From positions 124,001 through 188,000 of the forward strand of contig BQMF02000627.1 in the NCBI GenBank assembly GCA_027922465.2: a stretch of 64,000 nucleotides of DNA, read 5' to 3'. Positions 23,286-34,460 of this stretch are shown one piece after another. Each line of letters opens with the position of its first letter. Within the stretch, counting starts at the first letter, position 1. Origin of the DNA: Turritopsis dohrnii (lineage: Eukaryota; Cnidaria; Hydrozoa; Anthoathecata; Oceaniidae). Below the pieces are notes generated by a model. It had not been told where the DNA came from, did not search any database, and saw nothing but the letters and a program-made list of their open reading frames with translations. A program made the translations under genes and the position numbers.

Positions 23286-26200
23286 TATCAATATATAAGG
23301 TTTGCGGAGTGGGTGCGTGGAATCACCCGTTCGCCAGCGAAAATATGGAATGCGTGAAAGCCGGATATTCATTCAACAAATTCCGACGAGCGAGTTGAAT
23401 GCATGAATACGCATCCATAACTGAAAGGGCGCTATTTCCTTTTCGCACCCCCCTGAATGTATCTGCCATATTTTTTTACTGTTCGCCCTTCATCATGGAG
23501 ATAAAAAATAACCATAATCCTAACCCTTAACCCTGACCCTAAAACATCCCGGACGGAGACCACTCTGCGAAAAGAAAATAGCACCACTGAAAGAATATAT
23601 GTAATTTTTGTTAGTTTTCTTGAAATGTATCCTATCAATGTAATGTACAATTTAGTTTATTGCGATTCAAAGACCTTATTACTTCAAATGTCCAAATACC
23701 AAACTGTGCTCCCTTGCCTCGTTTTGATGTGGTGATTTGATGAAAAATTATCAGAAATTGGCCCATAGCAATTTTCAGTTATGAAAACTTAATATCAAGT
23801 AATGTCACAGTATAAAAAATCAAAACAAGGTCGGGTTTGATAGTCTGATAACATGATGTATTTAAAGATTTGATTTTGTGAATGTGGGATGGAGATAGAA
23901 AAGAGAAGGAAAACAAAATGCTTTATGAATCAATCATTTCCAGTTATTTTATGTATATATAAGTACAGATTCAAAAAAATTCCGATATTCATAGTTGCAA
24001 AAAGAGCATGAATAAAAATGATCTATTGTAAAAAAAAATAGCTTTTTGGAATGCATAAAGAAACACTAGGAAGTAAAACCAACAAGAAATACATAACAGA
24101 CATCTTCTAAACTTTGCCAAAATGTTCAGGTAACCCAGATATCATGAACAACATCCAGTTTTATGTTGCAAATTTAAATGTCAATCAATCTTGAATTGGT
24201 CACATGTTCCTTTCAAATGAATGCTAACCGATTTGAATCAATGTTTCCTGACCTAGACCACATATGCTGGAAATGCCCAACACGTCACATTTGTTACTCC
24301 TGTCTTGGTTCAGTAGTTCCATTGTTTCAAGTGTACCAGATATTCCACGACTATAGTGATTCGTCTCAATTCATAAATTGATATCAGTTACTCTTGATTG
24401 ATAATGCCTTATACACCTGAAATAGTAAAACCAACAGACAAATTATTAAGAGCATAAATTTCCCATTCACGATACTAAGCAAAATCATTTGTAAGCTGTA
24501 GCTATTTTAACTTCATATATTTCTCTAGAATTAATAAAATTGTTGTTAAAGCAGTCCAATTTGATCATAAAATGTGACTACGATTGTACTCTTTTAAATA
24601 GAGAAATTCTATGAATGATGATATACTGTATACTGTTTTGATGTCTCAGTAGTGATATAGACATAGAAAATATCAAAGCCATTTTTTTCTGCACACACAC
24701 CACATATTCTCCCTACCTGTCGTCAGCATAAAGTTTATCATATACGAAACATGCAAATTTCCCATGAACAATAATAAGCTTGCAATAAGAATTCAAAAAG
24801 GGTATATAAATCTCTAAAAGGACCTATATTATGAATAAAACTTTATGGGGCATATAGTGGTGATGTGTGTGTCGTCTGGCGCTGCACAACCTCATAAACA
24901 TAAACATTTACATTAGATTTTATCATCATCATTGGACTTTTATGTCTTGTTTTGTGTTGCGTGTGGAAATAAAAACAGTTAGTTGGATCAAAATACAACA
25001 CAAAGTTGAATAAACATGGCTTAAAGATAGTAGTATATGGAGAAGAAATAACAGCTTTATCTTTTATTCCTCACAGATACACAGCTTGTGAGCATAGATG
25101 CACTTTTAGAAGCTTTGATCTGAATTTAAATTTTCAAAAGTATCAACAAGCAATATTCTCATTAACTTACAATATTATCGTAAAGGATAGGAGGTATTCC
25201 TGGTTTCCCAGTTGGAAGTTCATAACAAACCTCAGAGCATTCGGAGATTTCTCTGGGGAAAATGTCTACTTAACTCAAAAAAGCAACCACTTTGTTTTGA
25301 CCGCCACCGTACAGATCGACAATTTTGCCTAAACGCTATACCCTGAACACTTATGAGCTTGATCATCCATATTATTTTATACCTCAAAATTTCCGAAAAT
25401 CAAAGGTAAGTGAGCCAAATCGCACTTTTTGTATGACCCTGTAGGAGGTCGCATCCAGTTACGGCAGCCGAAATGCATCTCTCTGTTAGTGTTTGATGAC
25501 AATATTTGATCTTGCCAAATGAGCTCCGTTCCGCTAAAAGCTACACTCCGCAAAAAACAAGAAGAATTGCGAGCATGATCATTTCGAAATGGGAGATCAG
25601 ATTTGAAAACTCCTTGACGGATGGTCTTCACGGTTTTTCACTTACGTTGTAATTGAGTTAAACTTTCTTTAGGATAACTTTTTTTTTATTGATGCTAATA
25701 TACCTTTCAAAAAGTGTAATAAAGGCTTAACAAGTAATATCAGAAAGTATTTGCTACAAACAAAAGAAATGTGTGAACTGAAACCATGGATACGTATTTT
25801 ATAATCAAAACAAGATTTGTTAAAGAAATTCTGTAAGAGCCAAAAGAAAAAAAACAAACTTTTTTAAAAAAAAAATCAAAGCAAAAAATCCATTAGAAAT
25901 CTGCGTTTTAAACTTTGATTCAAAACAAAAAGTAGCCAATGTTTATAAAAAAAAACAACAAGAAAATGTAAAAAGCTTTTACTGATCATGATCACTAGTA
26001 TGATTAGGTTTGGCGCGAGGTGGACAGTTAAAATAGAAAAACACGAAGAAAGACAATTTGTAATATATCTTTCTTGCATACACAGAAATCCAATTAAAAT
26101 CTTTGCCAAAAATTAGTGCGTTGAACAAAGTTTATTGAATGAAATATTTAGAGCTAAAACATATATATACAAAAATAAAATGTATGGTTGGCAAAATTTC

Positions 26201-26458
26201 AGATTTCAAGCTGTGCTTCAAAATCCTTGTCGTTCACTTCACTAAAACAACACAAAAGTAACACGAAAAATATCTAAGCAATTTTAGCATACGATCTTCC
26301 TAAATAACATAGTATAATACAATAATAAATTAGGAAAGAGATACGAAAAAACATTCTGTCTCTCCCACTTACAGTACCATGCTTTGAAACGGAAAAAAAG
26401 CAAAGTCAGCTAATAATTGCATTCCACCGTGTAACGTCAACACGAAAGTTGGAGGATG

Positions 26459-26460
26459 AA

Positions 26461-26491
<31 letters not shown>
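26459..26491. repeat. GAT trinucleotide microsatellite
   Basis: About ten perfect GAT units. Confidence 0.95.
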
Positions 26492-26496
<5 letters not shown>

Positions 26497-26675
26497 AATC
26501 GGAAACTGACATTCGCCTATCTCGTGAAACTACTATGCCTCCTCGCTCGCTTACGCTCGCTGCGGGGGCAATAACAATTTATATTTTTGGGAAGCTCAAA
26601 AAATCCTCTTTCCAACGGTATAAAAATCGCATTGTATCGGTGAAAATTCGAAAAGTTATTTGTGTTTTAAACCAA

Positions 26676-26701
26676 GTGCCCACTTTCTCGTGGACACACT
26701 G
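26676..26701 (-). repeat. Right terminal inverted repeat (26 bp)
   Basis: Perfect inverted match to 10054-10079. Followed by TA at 26702-26703. Homology between the ends stops sharply after 26 bp. Confidence 0.95.
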
Positions 26702-26703
26702 TA

Positions 26704-27560
26704 TGTATTTGTATAAATGTTGTTACATATTAGTTTTGCAAATGTGAGTTTGTGATTATTGTTTGCACATATTTCGTGTCGCATGGGGTGTATATGTATT
26801 TGTATAAATGTCGCTACATATTAGTCTTACACATGTGAGTTCGTGATCATTGGTGTGCGTAGTGATCGTATCGTGGCTTGTTTTACGTGATGATATTACA
26901 ATTTACAAGTGAGTGTATGTTTGTTCGTTTGACTACTCGTTTATTTTAATATGTTGTGTTGTTTTAGTTATCTGTCCTAATATCTTCTTGGTACGTTATT
27001 TAGCGGTATTCACAAGAATATCAGTAAAATATCAAAGATTTGTTTTCACATTCACCACGTTCATCGACCACTTTAATCCATATGACGTAAAAATCTTTGA
27101 ATACACCCGGCACGTTTTCAAGTAATTACTGTTCGGGATACTTCTTACTCGCCCCATAATTACTTGAGATATTAATTCTTTTGTTTAATATTATATTAAA
27201 TAATATTAATATATTAAAGATTAATATACCAGTTATTGTGTTCAATTGAAAGTAATATTAACTGAAATTGATGCATGGCCTAAAATATGGTTGACTGTGA
27301 AACGCTCTCATGTAAAAGTTATGTTTTGTTCCTGTTTAAATAACAGACTCAATATCCTGACTTGATTTTACCATTAGTAACAAAGAGAATTTCAGAGCAT
27401 CAGGTTGCACGGAAAATGACGTACAACATTCTGTGGGGGCTATAGGACATCAGTGCAGGTTGAGATGAGAAAGCATTGATTGGGAAAAGAAATGTTTTCA
27501 TGCGTTTGGTTATTATTTATGAAGTAGTTTATCAAAGTAAACTACGGAAGCCGAGAACAG
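26704..27560 (+). repeat. Duplication unit copy C, right part, led by two tandem units of about 93 bp
   Basis: Two diverged tandem units begin TGTATTTGTATAAATG at 26704 and 26797. From about 27083 (ATGACGTAAAAATCTTTGAATAC) the sequence matches 7737 in copy A and 47560 in copy B, through AGTAATATTAACTG-like sequence to AAAGCATTGATTGG near 27480. TAATCCAT occurs on both sides of the combined insert (9962 and 27074). This may be an 8-bp target duplication of an older inserted sequence. Confidence 0.75.
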
Positions 27561-28169
27561 CCGATCTAAAAAAAAAAAAAACAACTAAAATATCAGAATA
27601 TCAAGAAAATCTGAAAATATGTTTTGAATATCCGCATTAAAAATCCCAAAATGTAAACTAGCATGTAGCTTTAGCTGAAAATGCCCTCGCGTTCAAGCTC
27701 TCCAATTTGTACACAGAGCAAACTATACATTAAAAATAGACAACTTTCTGTCCAAACATTTTGTAATTTAAGGATTTTTGTAAAAATGGTTTTGGTTGAT
27801 TTTGGGGCTGATAAGTGTCATACTTTAAATATTTCGACAAAAATGGTCTTTTGTGTATGGCAAGATCCACAATATTTCAAATATATTCGTGATCAAAGTA
27901 TCTGTATGCAATGAATAAAGTGCGTGTCGAAAATCACATATTTAAGTGTAAAGATTTAAGTTTTACAATACAACGAATTGCTTAATGAGTAGTGCAGCAT
28001 AACTTGGAAGATACGAACCAAATAGATTTACTTACGCAGCTGAAAATCAGCATTAAATACTTTTTGTTTTCTTTTAGGTCACATTAACCTCGCAATGATA
28101 ACAGAAAAACAACGTGTATTCTTTTTCACGTATAATATGAACAACAGTGTAACGAATCGCTGGGCTTTA
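27561..28169. other. Spacer with a dispersed repeat
   Basis: Contains the repeat shared with 11320-11440 (at 27655-27770). A 77-codon frame at 27681-27914 overlaps it and shows no domain. Nothing else is supported. Confidence 0.4.
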
Positions 28170-28335
28170 CCCACCAAACACATGACGTCATTATGACGTC
28201 TCAATAACGTCTTAATTTGGTCATGAAGTCATGACATCCCTATGACTTTTTCATGACGTCATTGGAAGTCATGCAATATGACGTCAGCAAGGCGGCGAAA
28301 TGATGACTTACGTATGACCTGGAGGTCATGGTTAT
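28170..28335 (+). repeat. Left arm of the element, TGACGT-motif array
   Basis: At least ten ATGACGTC, AACGTC or TCATGAC-type motifs in 165 bp, in both orientations (TGACGTCA is its own complement). These may be binding sites for the element's protein or for host CREB/ATF factors; both are inference. Confidence 0.8.
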
Positions 28336-29041
28336 GACGACTTCGTAACCTCACTTCATGGTTCTTCCGAACTACGGAGTTAAATTTCGCAAGTTTCGCG
28401 AATTTTTGAATTAATAGCGAAATTAAATTCCCGCGAAAATTAATCCCCTTAAGGTACCATTGTTTCGTGTAGTTGAGCAATTTAGGCAATCATTTTATTA
28501 GGCAATTATTTTACTCTTGAAAGATTTTCTAAGAATGTTTCAGTACTTTCAGAATAATGAAAAGTTTTTCATGAGGAACAATCACGAGGAAATGTTAAAG
28601 GAGAAAAATACAGGGGAAAGCATGTTTTTGTTTTGGGGCCGTTAAAAAAATATACACAAAATCATTAAAAAAAGACACATCGTGTATTATAGCAAGGTTT
28701 CATTTATTAGAACTTCAAAAATAAACAGTAAATTAAAAAATAATAATAGTGAATATATGAATAGTAAAACGTTACAAATTGAATACAAAAAATATCAAAA
28801 TAGAGAATGATAAAATAATACAATTTAATTACAATGGACTACGTTGCACATTACACTGAAATATATTGGAGGATTTAGAGGAAAACTAAAGATAAATAGT
28901 GAAATCATGGATATTGTGTATGTATGTGGCAAAAACATCAGAAGGCTTTGAGGAACATGAAAAAAATTTTCTTCTACCATAAAAAGATAACTTTTTCTTT
29001 TTTCAAGTGCAGTAAAAACCCATAGAATTGAAAACACAGGC
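28336..29041. other. Element interior, non-coding
   Basis: Holds a fragment of the TTTCGCG inverted-repeat family (28375-28460); otherwise AT-rich with no supported gene. Confidence 0.4.
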
Positions 29042-29044
29042 TTA

Positions 29045-29847
29045 AGGTCAAAATACACGATCTGATTTTACATATATGATTTTACATTATATAAAAAATC
29101 ATATATGACTTTTACAGATCGTGTATTTTAAAAAATCATACGACTTTTGCTCTTATGACTTAACATATATGACTTTTAAAAAGTAGGATGGTCTTCTACT
29201 TTTTAAAAAATCATATATGACTTTTTACAGCTGTAAACAAATTTCAACCAATCAGAGTGCGTCTAGAGGTTTGAATGAACTTTTTGAGATTTCCCTAGAG
29301 TATATTAGTATCAAATGAAAACTTTTTACGTGTATTTTACTGTTAAGGCCATAATACACTATATGATTAATCATATATGATTTGTAATAAGCACTTGATG
29401 AATGAAAAAAATCATAGCATAAAGAGAAAATACACACTATGTAAAAAATCATAGTATTATACAGTCAGCTGCACAGAAAATTTTCTCGCGCATTGGCTGC
29501 ATGACGAACAACAATAGATTCTATTGTTTAAAGTCTATGATTAATCATAGAAAGTAGAACACCGTGCGACTTTTTAAAAATCATATATTACAAATCATAC
29601 AGGTAAAAAAACATATGTTTTTCTGAAATACACACTGTGATTAATCATATATTACAAATCATATATGATTAATCATATAGTGTATTATGGCCTTTACATA
29701 TGATCTTTTTCCATCCATCAAATGAGTATGTAAAATCATATACGTAAAATCAGATCATGTATTTTACTATTACATATATGACTTTTTCCATCCGTCAAAC
29801 GAGTATGTAAAATCATATATGTAAAATCAGATCGTGTATTTTGACCT
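29045..29847. mobile_element. Palindromic small DNA element (outer), TTA target duplication
   Basis: The left end AGGTCAAAATACACGATCTG and the right end are inverted copies over about 40 bp. TTA flanks both (29042-29044, 29848-29850). Inside are many CATATATGATT motifs. A related element at 29346-29693 is nested in it. Probably Harbinger-type non-autonomous. Confidence 0.85.
29346..29693. mobile_element. Palindromic small DNA element (inner), TTA target duplication
   Basis: Inverted ends over about 35 bp starting AGGCCATAATACACTATATG, flanked by TTA at 29343-29345 and 29694-29696. It shares the CATATATGATT motif with the outer element, so the two are probably related families. Confidence 0.85.
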
Positions 29848-30644
29848 TTAATATAACACTTGAAGACTTCCCTCAATATCATCGTTCTTACCACAAAAAC
29901 CTGATGGAGAAAAGAAATCTTGAAAGCTTGGGGAAGCGACAGTAGTTTTTATGATATATAACATGTATAATAATTGTATAATATATCTATGACAGTTGCA
30001 AAAAATATATGTGTAAGAAACTTCGACTTTCGTTTCGAGTGTGCCATCATCCATCACATTTGAAAGACATCACAGTAGACTTCACAGAATTGCTTCGTAC
30101 TGGGAATAAATCTGAATTCTTGTGCCAGCTATATAACAAGATTTTTCAACACTTTTTATTCGACTTTTTTGACTTTTCCATAATGATGGTTTTCAAGGCG
30201 TAAATATTTCTTTTCATGCAACCTCACTCCTTGATGGTCCCTGAAATAAAAAAAGGCAGAGAAGCAGCAAAATTTTTCATAGATATTCAATAACAACAAA
30301 TGAAAGATATAAATAATCACATTAATAATTCTATGATTTTGATTGAGTATCAAATCAATGAAAAAGCTTGTTTTATGTGCAGTAAATATGCGAGTTAGGT
30401 CTCATTTCTTATTTTACATGAAAGTAAAAGTAATACAACATCAAAAATACTTGGGTATCATTACAACTAAACGTGGGATTATTAATAAGGAAGGCAAAAT
30501 ATAGATAACATGTTTTTCTTCAAGCATTTTTCCTTTCCTGAAACACTTGGAGCTTGCTTTTTGCCCTATAGCTACTTTCAGTATACATAAGTGAAATTCC
30601 GCACACAAAACTCATGCCAAACTCATTAAAAGTCTCGGATTTAC

Positions 30645-30705
30645 CTTGTGTTCGCCGAGTCTTCTTGTGTATTTTTTCCGCCGATTTTCTTCTATTCTCC
30701 TCCAT
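30645..30705 (-). CDS. Possible first exon of a divergent gene
   Basis: ATGGAGGAGAATAGAAG opens a 20-codon very basic reading (MEENRRKSAEKIHKKTRRTQ) that ends at a clean donor (CAAG then GTAAAT). It points away from the DUF4806-type gene, with about 0.4 kb between them. Candidate downstream exons near 30160-30240 and 30050-30135 have acceptors, but I could not join them in one frame. A second protein of the element is possible; this stays tentative. Confidence 0.3.
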
Positions 30706-31219
30706 TTTGCTGAGTTTCTTTACGCGCCTCCTTGTTTAAAATTTTCTTTAAAAATGCATGGCCTATCGTTACCAAATTTCGAAATGTTAGTTCACATATT
30801 ATTTATTCCATACAGTATGACCATTATTTTTATTGTCTACTTTGATACAAGCTTAATTTAAAGTCATTATTTAAAATGACACACTCTAACCAGGGCGTAA
30901 ATATATTAATTACATACTTGTTCTAATTGTCATTTTTTCGTCAAAGTTTAATACTAAAAGCTTATTTCTATCTGTTTAAATTTAAAATCTTAATAATCAT
31001 GAAAAGAGCCTTCAACGTTTTAATTTGTTTCTTAAACACATCACATGATTTTTGTTTACCCCCGTGAAATAACTAACACGGTTCATTCTGGTTCGCGCAC
31101 GTGGTGAAGACTTAGAAACATTGCTTTTCAAGATGGTAAGTGTTGGCTGGAGTTTTAACTTGTAAATCAGGTGTGTTTTCATAAATAGTTCTTTTTGTTT
31201 TTAATATTAAACTGTTTAG

Positions 31220-33163
31220 ATGACTACGATCTGGTTTGTGATTACCAGTTTTCAAGCTGTGATGAACATTTGTCTGTGAAGAAAACTAAAACTACTTCAA
31301 CAGGTATAAAAAAAGTTTTTTTAAAGAAAGTTGCCCCATAATTTGTCGTAACTGCATAAGAAATTTGACATTTCAGATATCAAATTACCTACGCCACCAC
31401 GTTCAAAATCTGGAAGGAATTCAATAGAAAGAAGTTTTATAAGTAGTAAGTTGTTATACTTCAATAGATACTTACACTACATATAATATGTAAGAAATTA
31501 TACTCTTGAAATAATGAATTTAGGTTGGACTAATTTCAAATTTCATATAAAAATTGGATAAAATGTTTCTATAGTTAATGTTGATAATTTAGGTGTGGGA
31601 ATCTAAATACTTTGCTTGGATGCATCATTAGATTTTCCGATTTAAAATGCTAATTGGAATAGTCTGTCTCTAGATTGTTTTTAAAGCTGTTATGAGATTA
31701 CTTCTATTTTCATTGTCACCTACAATTTCAGACTCTCTGCCATCAACACCCAATGCAAAGACAACAAGTAAAGGATCAAGTCACCAAAGCAGGTGGGCAT
31801 AAAAGTCAGTCCGGTTAACTTCGAACTAAAATATGATCAAATTATTGATAAATACGTAACATTATTTTACTATTTTTTTTTTTTTTTTAGGATCAAGGAG
31901 GGAAATAATATCTGATTCGGACAGTTCATGTTCGCCAGTCTCAACTGACTTTTCTTCTCCCAGAAGATCACCAAGAACAAGAAAGCCTTGTCGAGAAACT
32001 TCACCTGTACAAAGTTCGAACTCATTCAGCAGAGCGAGTGATGCTTCTAGCTCTTCTTTGTTATCTATTATCCAAAATAGAAAAAGAGCATCCAGCTCAC
32101 CACCAAAAAGTCAAAAGACAAAGTCTAGTGGAAATAAGGACCGATATCCCTTGACTACTGATGGTATGTATAAATTGATATTTATTACTGTTAATATCTG
32201 TTCATTGTCTTGTTAATGGAAATCCCATCACTTAACTCTAGAATTCCAACGAAAAGTTCTATATGCATTATCAGAAATCTTGAATGCTGTAAATGAAGGG
32301 CTAAGAAAAAATAATCAGAATTCTGCTGACACCTTCATTGAGAAGTGCCATACAATTGACGATTTTATTCAACTGAATGAAACCCTGAAAAATGATAGAG
32401 ATGCCTATCAAAGCTTGGTAAGCAGAATGTAGTGTTAATTTGCTTCATTATTTTTTGCATTTTTTACTGATTTCTTTTATTGGATAGTTGTTAACCTTAA
32501 AGAGGATGATATATATCACTCACCCCACAATTATTTGTTAATAGGATGTTGTTAATATATTTTATTTTAGCTTTCTAAAGTGTCCAGAATTGGTGGCAAA
32601 GATGTGAGAGCAAATGTAAAAAATATCTTGTTATCGTAAGTAAAGTATCTTTCTCGAGAGAGTCAGTATTCAGCTGTATGTTATAACAGCAAGACCCTTG
32701 AATTGGCAAAGGAAACGAAAACGATCTAATTAAAGTTTCTGCATCCCAACCAAATCTTCAGGTGTGGGACAAAATATGGACTGGGTTTTCTCTTAACTGC
32801 TGGCTAATACTTTGATTTTTAATTGTTAGTTTAAGAGTAATCAAGACATAATAAAGCAAGCATTTTTTTCTGCACTTTTTTTTCAGGGTAACTAATGATG
32901 AAGTACTATCTGAGTATAGTCTTTGTGGGCTAAAGAAGAAAAGAAAATTTGATGGGTTAGCCATTCACGATATTGTCATGGGTAAGTATTTTGCTTTTAA
33001 ATCTACTTTAAACAGGATTGTGTTTTGAATACTTTTAATTTGGTTGTTGCTTTTTCTTTCTATAGGTGGCGTTTTGGCAACTCAAAAATCTACGGAAGCG
33101 TCTGTGAACAAAGCGATTATTGATGTTTTGAAGCACGCGCCTGAAAGACTAAAGAAACGATAA
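31220..33163 (+). CDS. Spliced gene ending in a DUF4806-like domain
   Basis: Eight exons join in one frame: 31220-31303, 31377-31445, 31732-31767, 31891-32163, 32242-32417, 32571-32635, 32887-32981, 33066-33163 (TAA). The first part is Ser/Pro/Arg-rich and probably disordered. The last four exons give a compact domain: FQRKVLYALSEILNAVNEGL, then VSRIGGKDVRANVKNILL, SEYSLCGLKKKRKFDGL and VNKAIIDVLKHAPERLKKR. That pattern (gGkd...v...L..GlKkKrkF...I.d.LkhAPeR) matches my recollection of DUF4806, a domain often seen in animal transposon-associated and uncharacterised proteins. Exon 31732 uses donor GTAAAG at 31768; the more obvious donor at 31793 breaks the frame. The start is unresolved: ATG at 31134 sits at a donor (GTAAGT) but in the wrong phase. 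Function unknown. Confidence 0.7.
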
Positions 33164-33539
33164 AACGAAAAAACACTTTCCTTAGTTTTGGTGTGTTTAA
33201 CATGCTATCCATAAATTTTTTCCATACTTAGCTCTCCCGTCGTATGTTCAACATTAAGGTAACTTCATTTGAGTACACCGTCCAAGGACCTTCAAAACGT
33301 TAATACGTATAAGGAGTGTAATGGAGAATTTATGGATATAGTCTTTTCTATCTCTTGTATTTATGAACATGGTTATATCACTAATCATTTTTTAACACTT
33401 TCTTAATTGTTAATATTTTGTATTTTAATTTATAAAGCACATATTTTAAGAGATGATATTTATTTGAAAGATATTTCTGATGAAAAAATCTGTTATCTTT
33501 GCTTCCATAACTATAAATTCGCTTCTTTTCATTTTGTTT

Positions 33540-33805
33540 AAGTATCTCTCACCTCAGTAAAAACGTCACGGTGGGGTCATAAATGCGTCATAAGACGTCT
33601 TAATGACGTCGTTATGACGTCATAGCTGAGTCATTCTCACAAAACTATGTTATGAATAGGTCATTTGATGACGTCTGAGGGACGTCAGCATATGACGTCG
33701 GTTTATGTTGCAAAAATAACCTCACGATGACCTTTCAATGACGTCGTATAAAGTCATGGTCGGACTTATTTATGACGTCATAGAGACGTCATTGTGTTGG
33801 GTGGG
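33540..33805 (-). repeat. Right arm of the element, TGACGT-motif array
   Basis: More than ten TGACGTC or GACGTCA motifs, ending at GTGTTGGGTGGG, inverted relative to the left arm. The match to the left arm is strongest over the outer 25 bp and motif-like beyond. Confidence 0.8.
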
Positions 33806-33808
33806 TTA

Positions 33809-34115
33809 GGATGAAAAAAAAAAAACAAGAAAAAAAATGATGTAAAATACGTATACATGGTTACAGTTCACGCATAATACATAATTCTTTGTCTGTATCA
33901 AACAGCCTTTGACATTTTTTAGCAAAACCATATTTACACTTTTGTAAATGTAAATAGCCATCAGTGAATCAGTGAAGGTAGACAAAGTTTCATCCGTAGA
34001 TCTATTTGTTTTGTATGTTGTAATTATTATTATTATTATTCAGGAAATACAGATTCGCAGGCCCATTAGTGCCTCTATGAATCGCTCGTAATTACAAGTC
34101 CTAACTTAAGCTTCT
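33809..34115. other. Spacer
   Basis: AT-rich with an ATT run near 34025-34042. No gene seen. Confidence 0.4.
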
Positions 34116-34119
34116 AGAG

Positions 34120-34460
34120 CTCCATAGTGTCGGTTTTCTTTTGTTACTTCTTATTGTCGTTTTTATTTCATTACTTCTTAGTGTCGGTTATTTTCGTTAC
34201 TACTTTGTTTCGGTTTTCTATCGTTAGTTCTCAGTGTCGGTTTTCTTTCGTTACTTCTCAGTGTCGGTTTTCTTTCGTTACTTCTCAGTGTCGGTTTTCT
34301 TTCGTTACTTCTTAGTGTTGGTTTTCTTTCGTTACTTCTTGGTGTCGTTATTCTTTCGTTACTTCTTTGTGTCGGTTTTCTTTCGTTACTTCTTAGTGTC
34401 GGTTTTCTTTCGTTTAACTTCGTTGTTGAATTTTCTTTCGTTATTGACTTGTTAGTGGTG
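34120..34460. repeat. 27-bp minisatellite
   Basis: About eleven units of GTGTCGGTTTTCTTTCGTTA plus CTTCTYA with point differences; the clearest central units repeat every 27 bp. Because the period is a multiple of three, the frame stays open and gives a periodic SVFFRYFSV-like translation that is probably not a real protein. Confidence 0.9.

Larger units (their letters stand above)
22931..26675. other. Non-coding DNA between the Helitron and the right terminal repeat
   Basis: No supported gene. Contents: the dispersed TAG/GAG repeat (23190-23285), a short degenerate CCCTAA-like tract at about 23515-23545, a frame at 24178-24381 and one at 25006-25332 without known domains, and a GAT microsatellite at 26459-26491. 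CTCGCTCGCTTACGCTCGCT occurs at about 26540. Most is plain AT-rich sequence. Confidence 0.5.
10054..26701. mobile_element. 16.6-kb insertion bounded by mariner-type terminal inverted repeats
   Basis: The two ends are exact inverted copies over 26 bp (10054-10079 and 26676-26701, beginning CAGTGTGTCCACGAGAAAG). Both are flanked by TA, the target of Tc1/mariner elements. The flanks rejoin into a tandem repeat: the unit ending GTGCATA on the left continues as TGTATTTGTATAAATG on the right, and this same junction occurs uninterrupted at 26790-26805. The interval is therefore one insertion product. It contains a gutted mariner transposase near its left end and a large Helitron. The simplest reading is a small mariner element later inflated by nested insertions, but mobilisation as one unit cannot be excluded. 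Confidence 0.85.
28170..33805. mobile_element. 5.6-kb Harbinger-like element with TGACGTCA-rich arms
   Basis: The ends are inverted copies (CCCACCAAACAC on the left; CCCACCCAACAC on the complementary strand at the right), flanked on both sides by TTA (28167-28169 and 33806-33808). That 3-bp duplication fits PIF/Harbinger elements. Each arm extends 150-250 bp and is packed with ATGACGTC or TGACGTCA motifs. The only clear gene inside ends in a DUF4806-like domain (31220-33163). No transposase was recognised, so class is inferred from the target duplication. Two smaller palindromic elements are nested at 29045-29847. Confidence 0.75.

Noticed and set aside
23515..23545. CCCTAA-like words, and GGGTTAGGG-like words near 63370-63425, as internal telomere repeats
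   Set aside because: Only a few degenerate units each; more likely part of dispersed repeats than telomeric DNA.
24178..24381. Frame with CWKCPTRHICYSC, possibly the end of an L1-like ORF2
   Set aside because: Cys spacing is suggestive, but nothing upstream looks like a reverse transcriptase and no tail follows.
26521..26570. GC-rich CTCGCTCGCTTACGCTCGCT segment as a regulatory island
   Set aside because: Simple-sequence-like and next to a GAT microsatellite; no gene nearby to regulate.
34127..34455. Repetitive open frames with periodic SVFFRYF translation
   Set aside because: They follow directly from a 27-bp tandem repeat whose length is a multiple of three; two overlapping frames are both open, and no start or splice context supports a protein.
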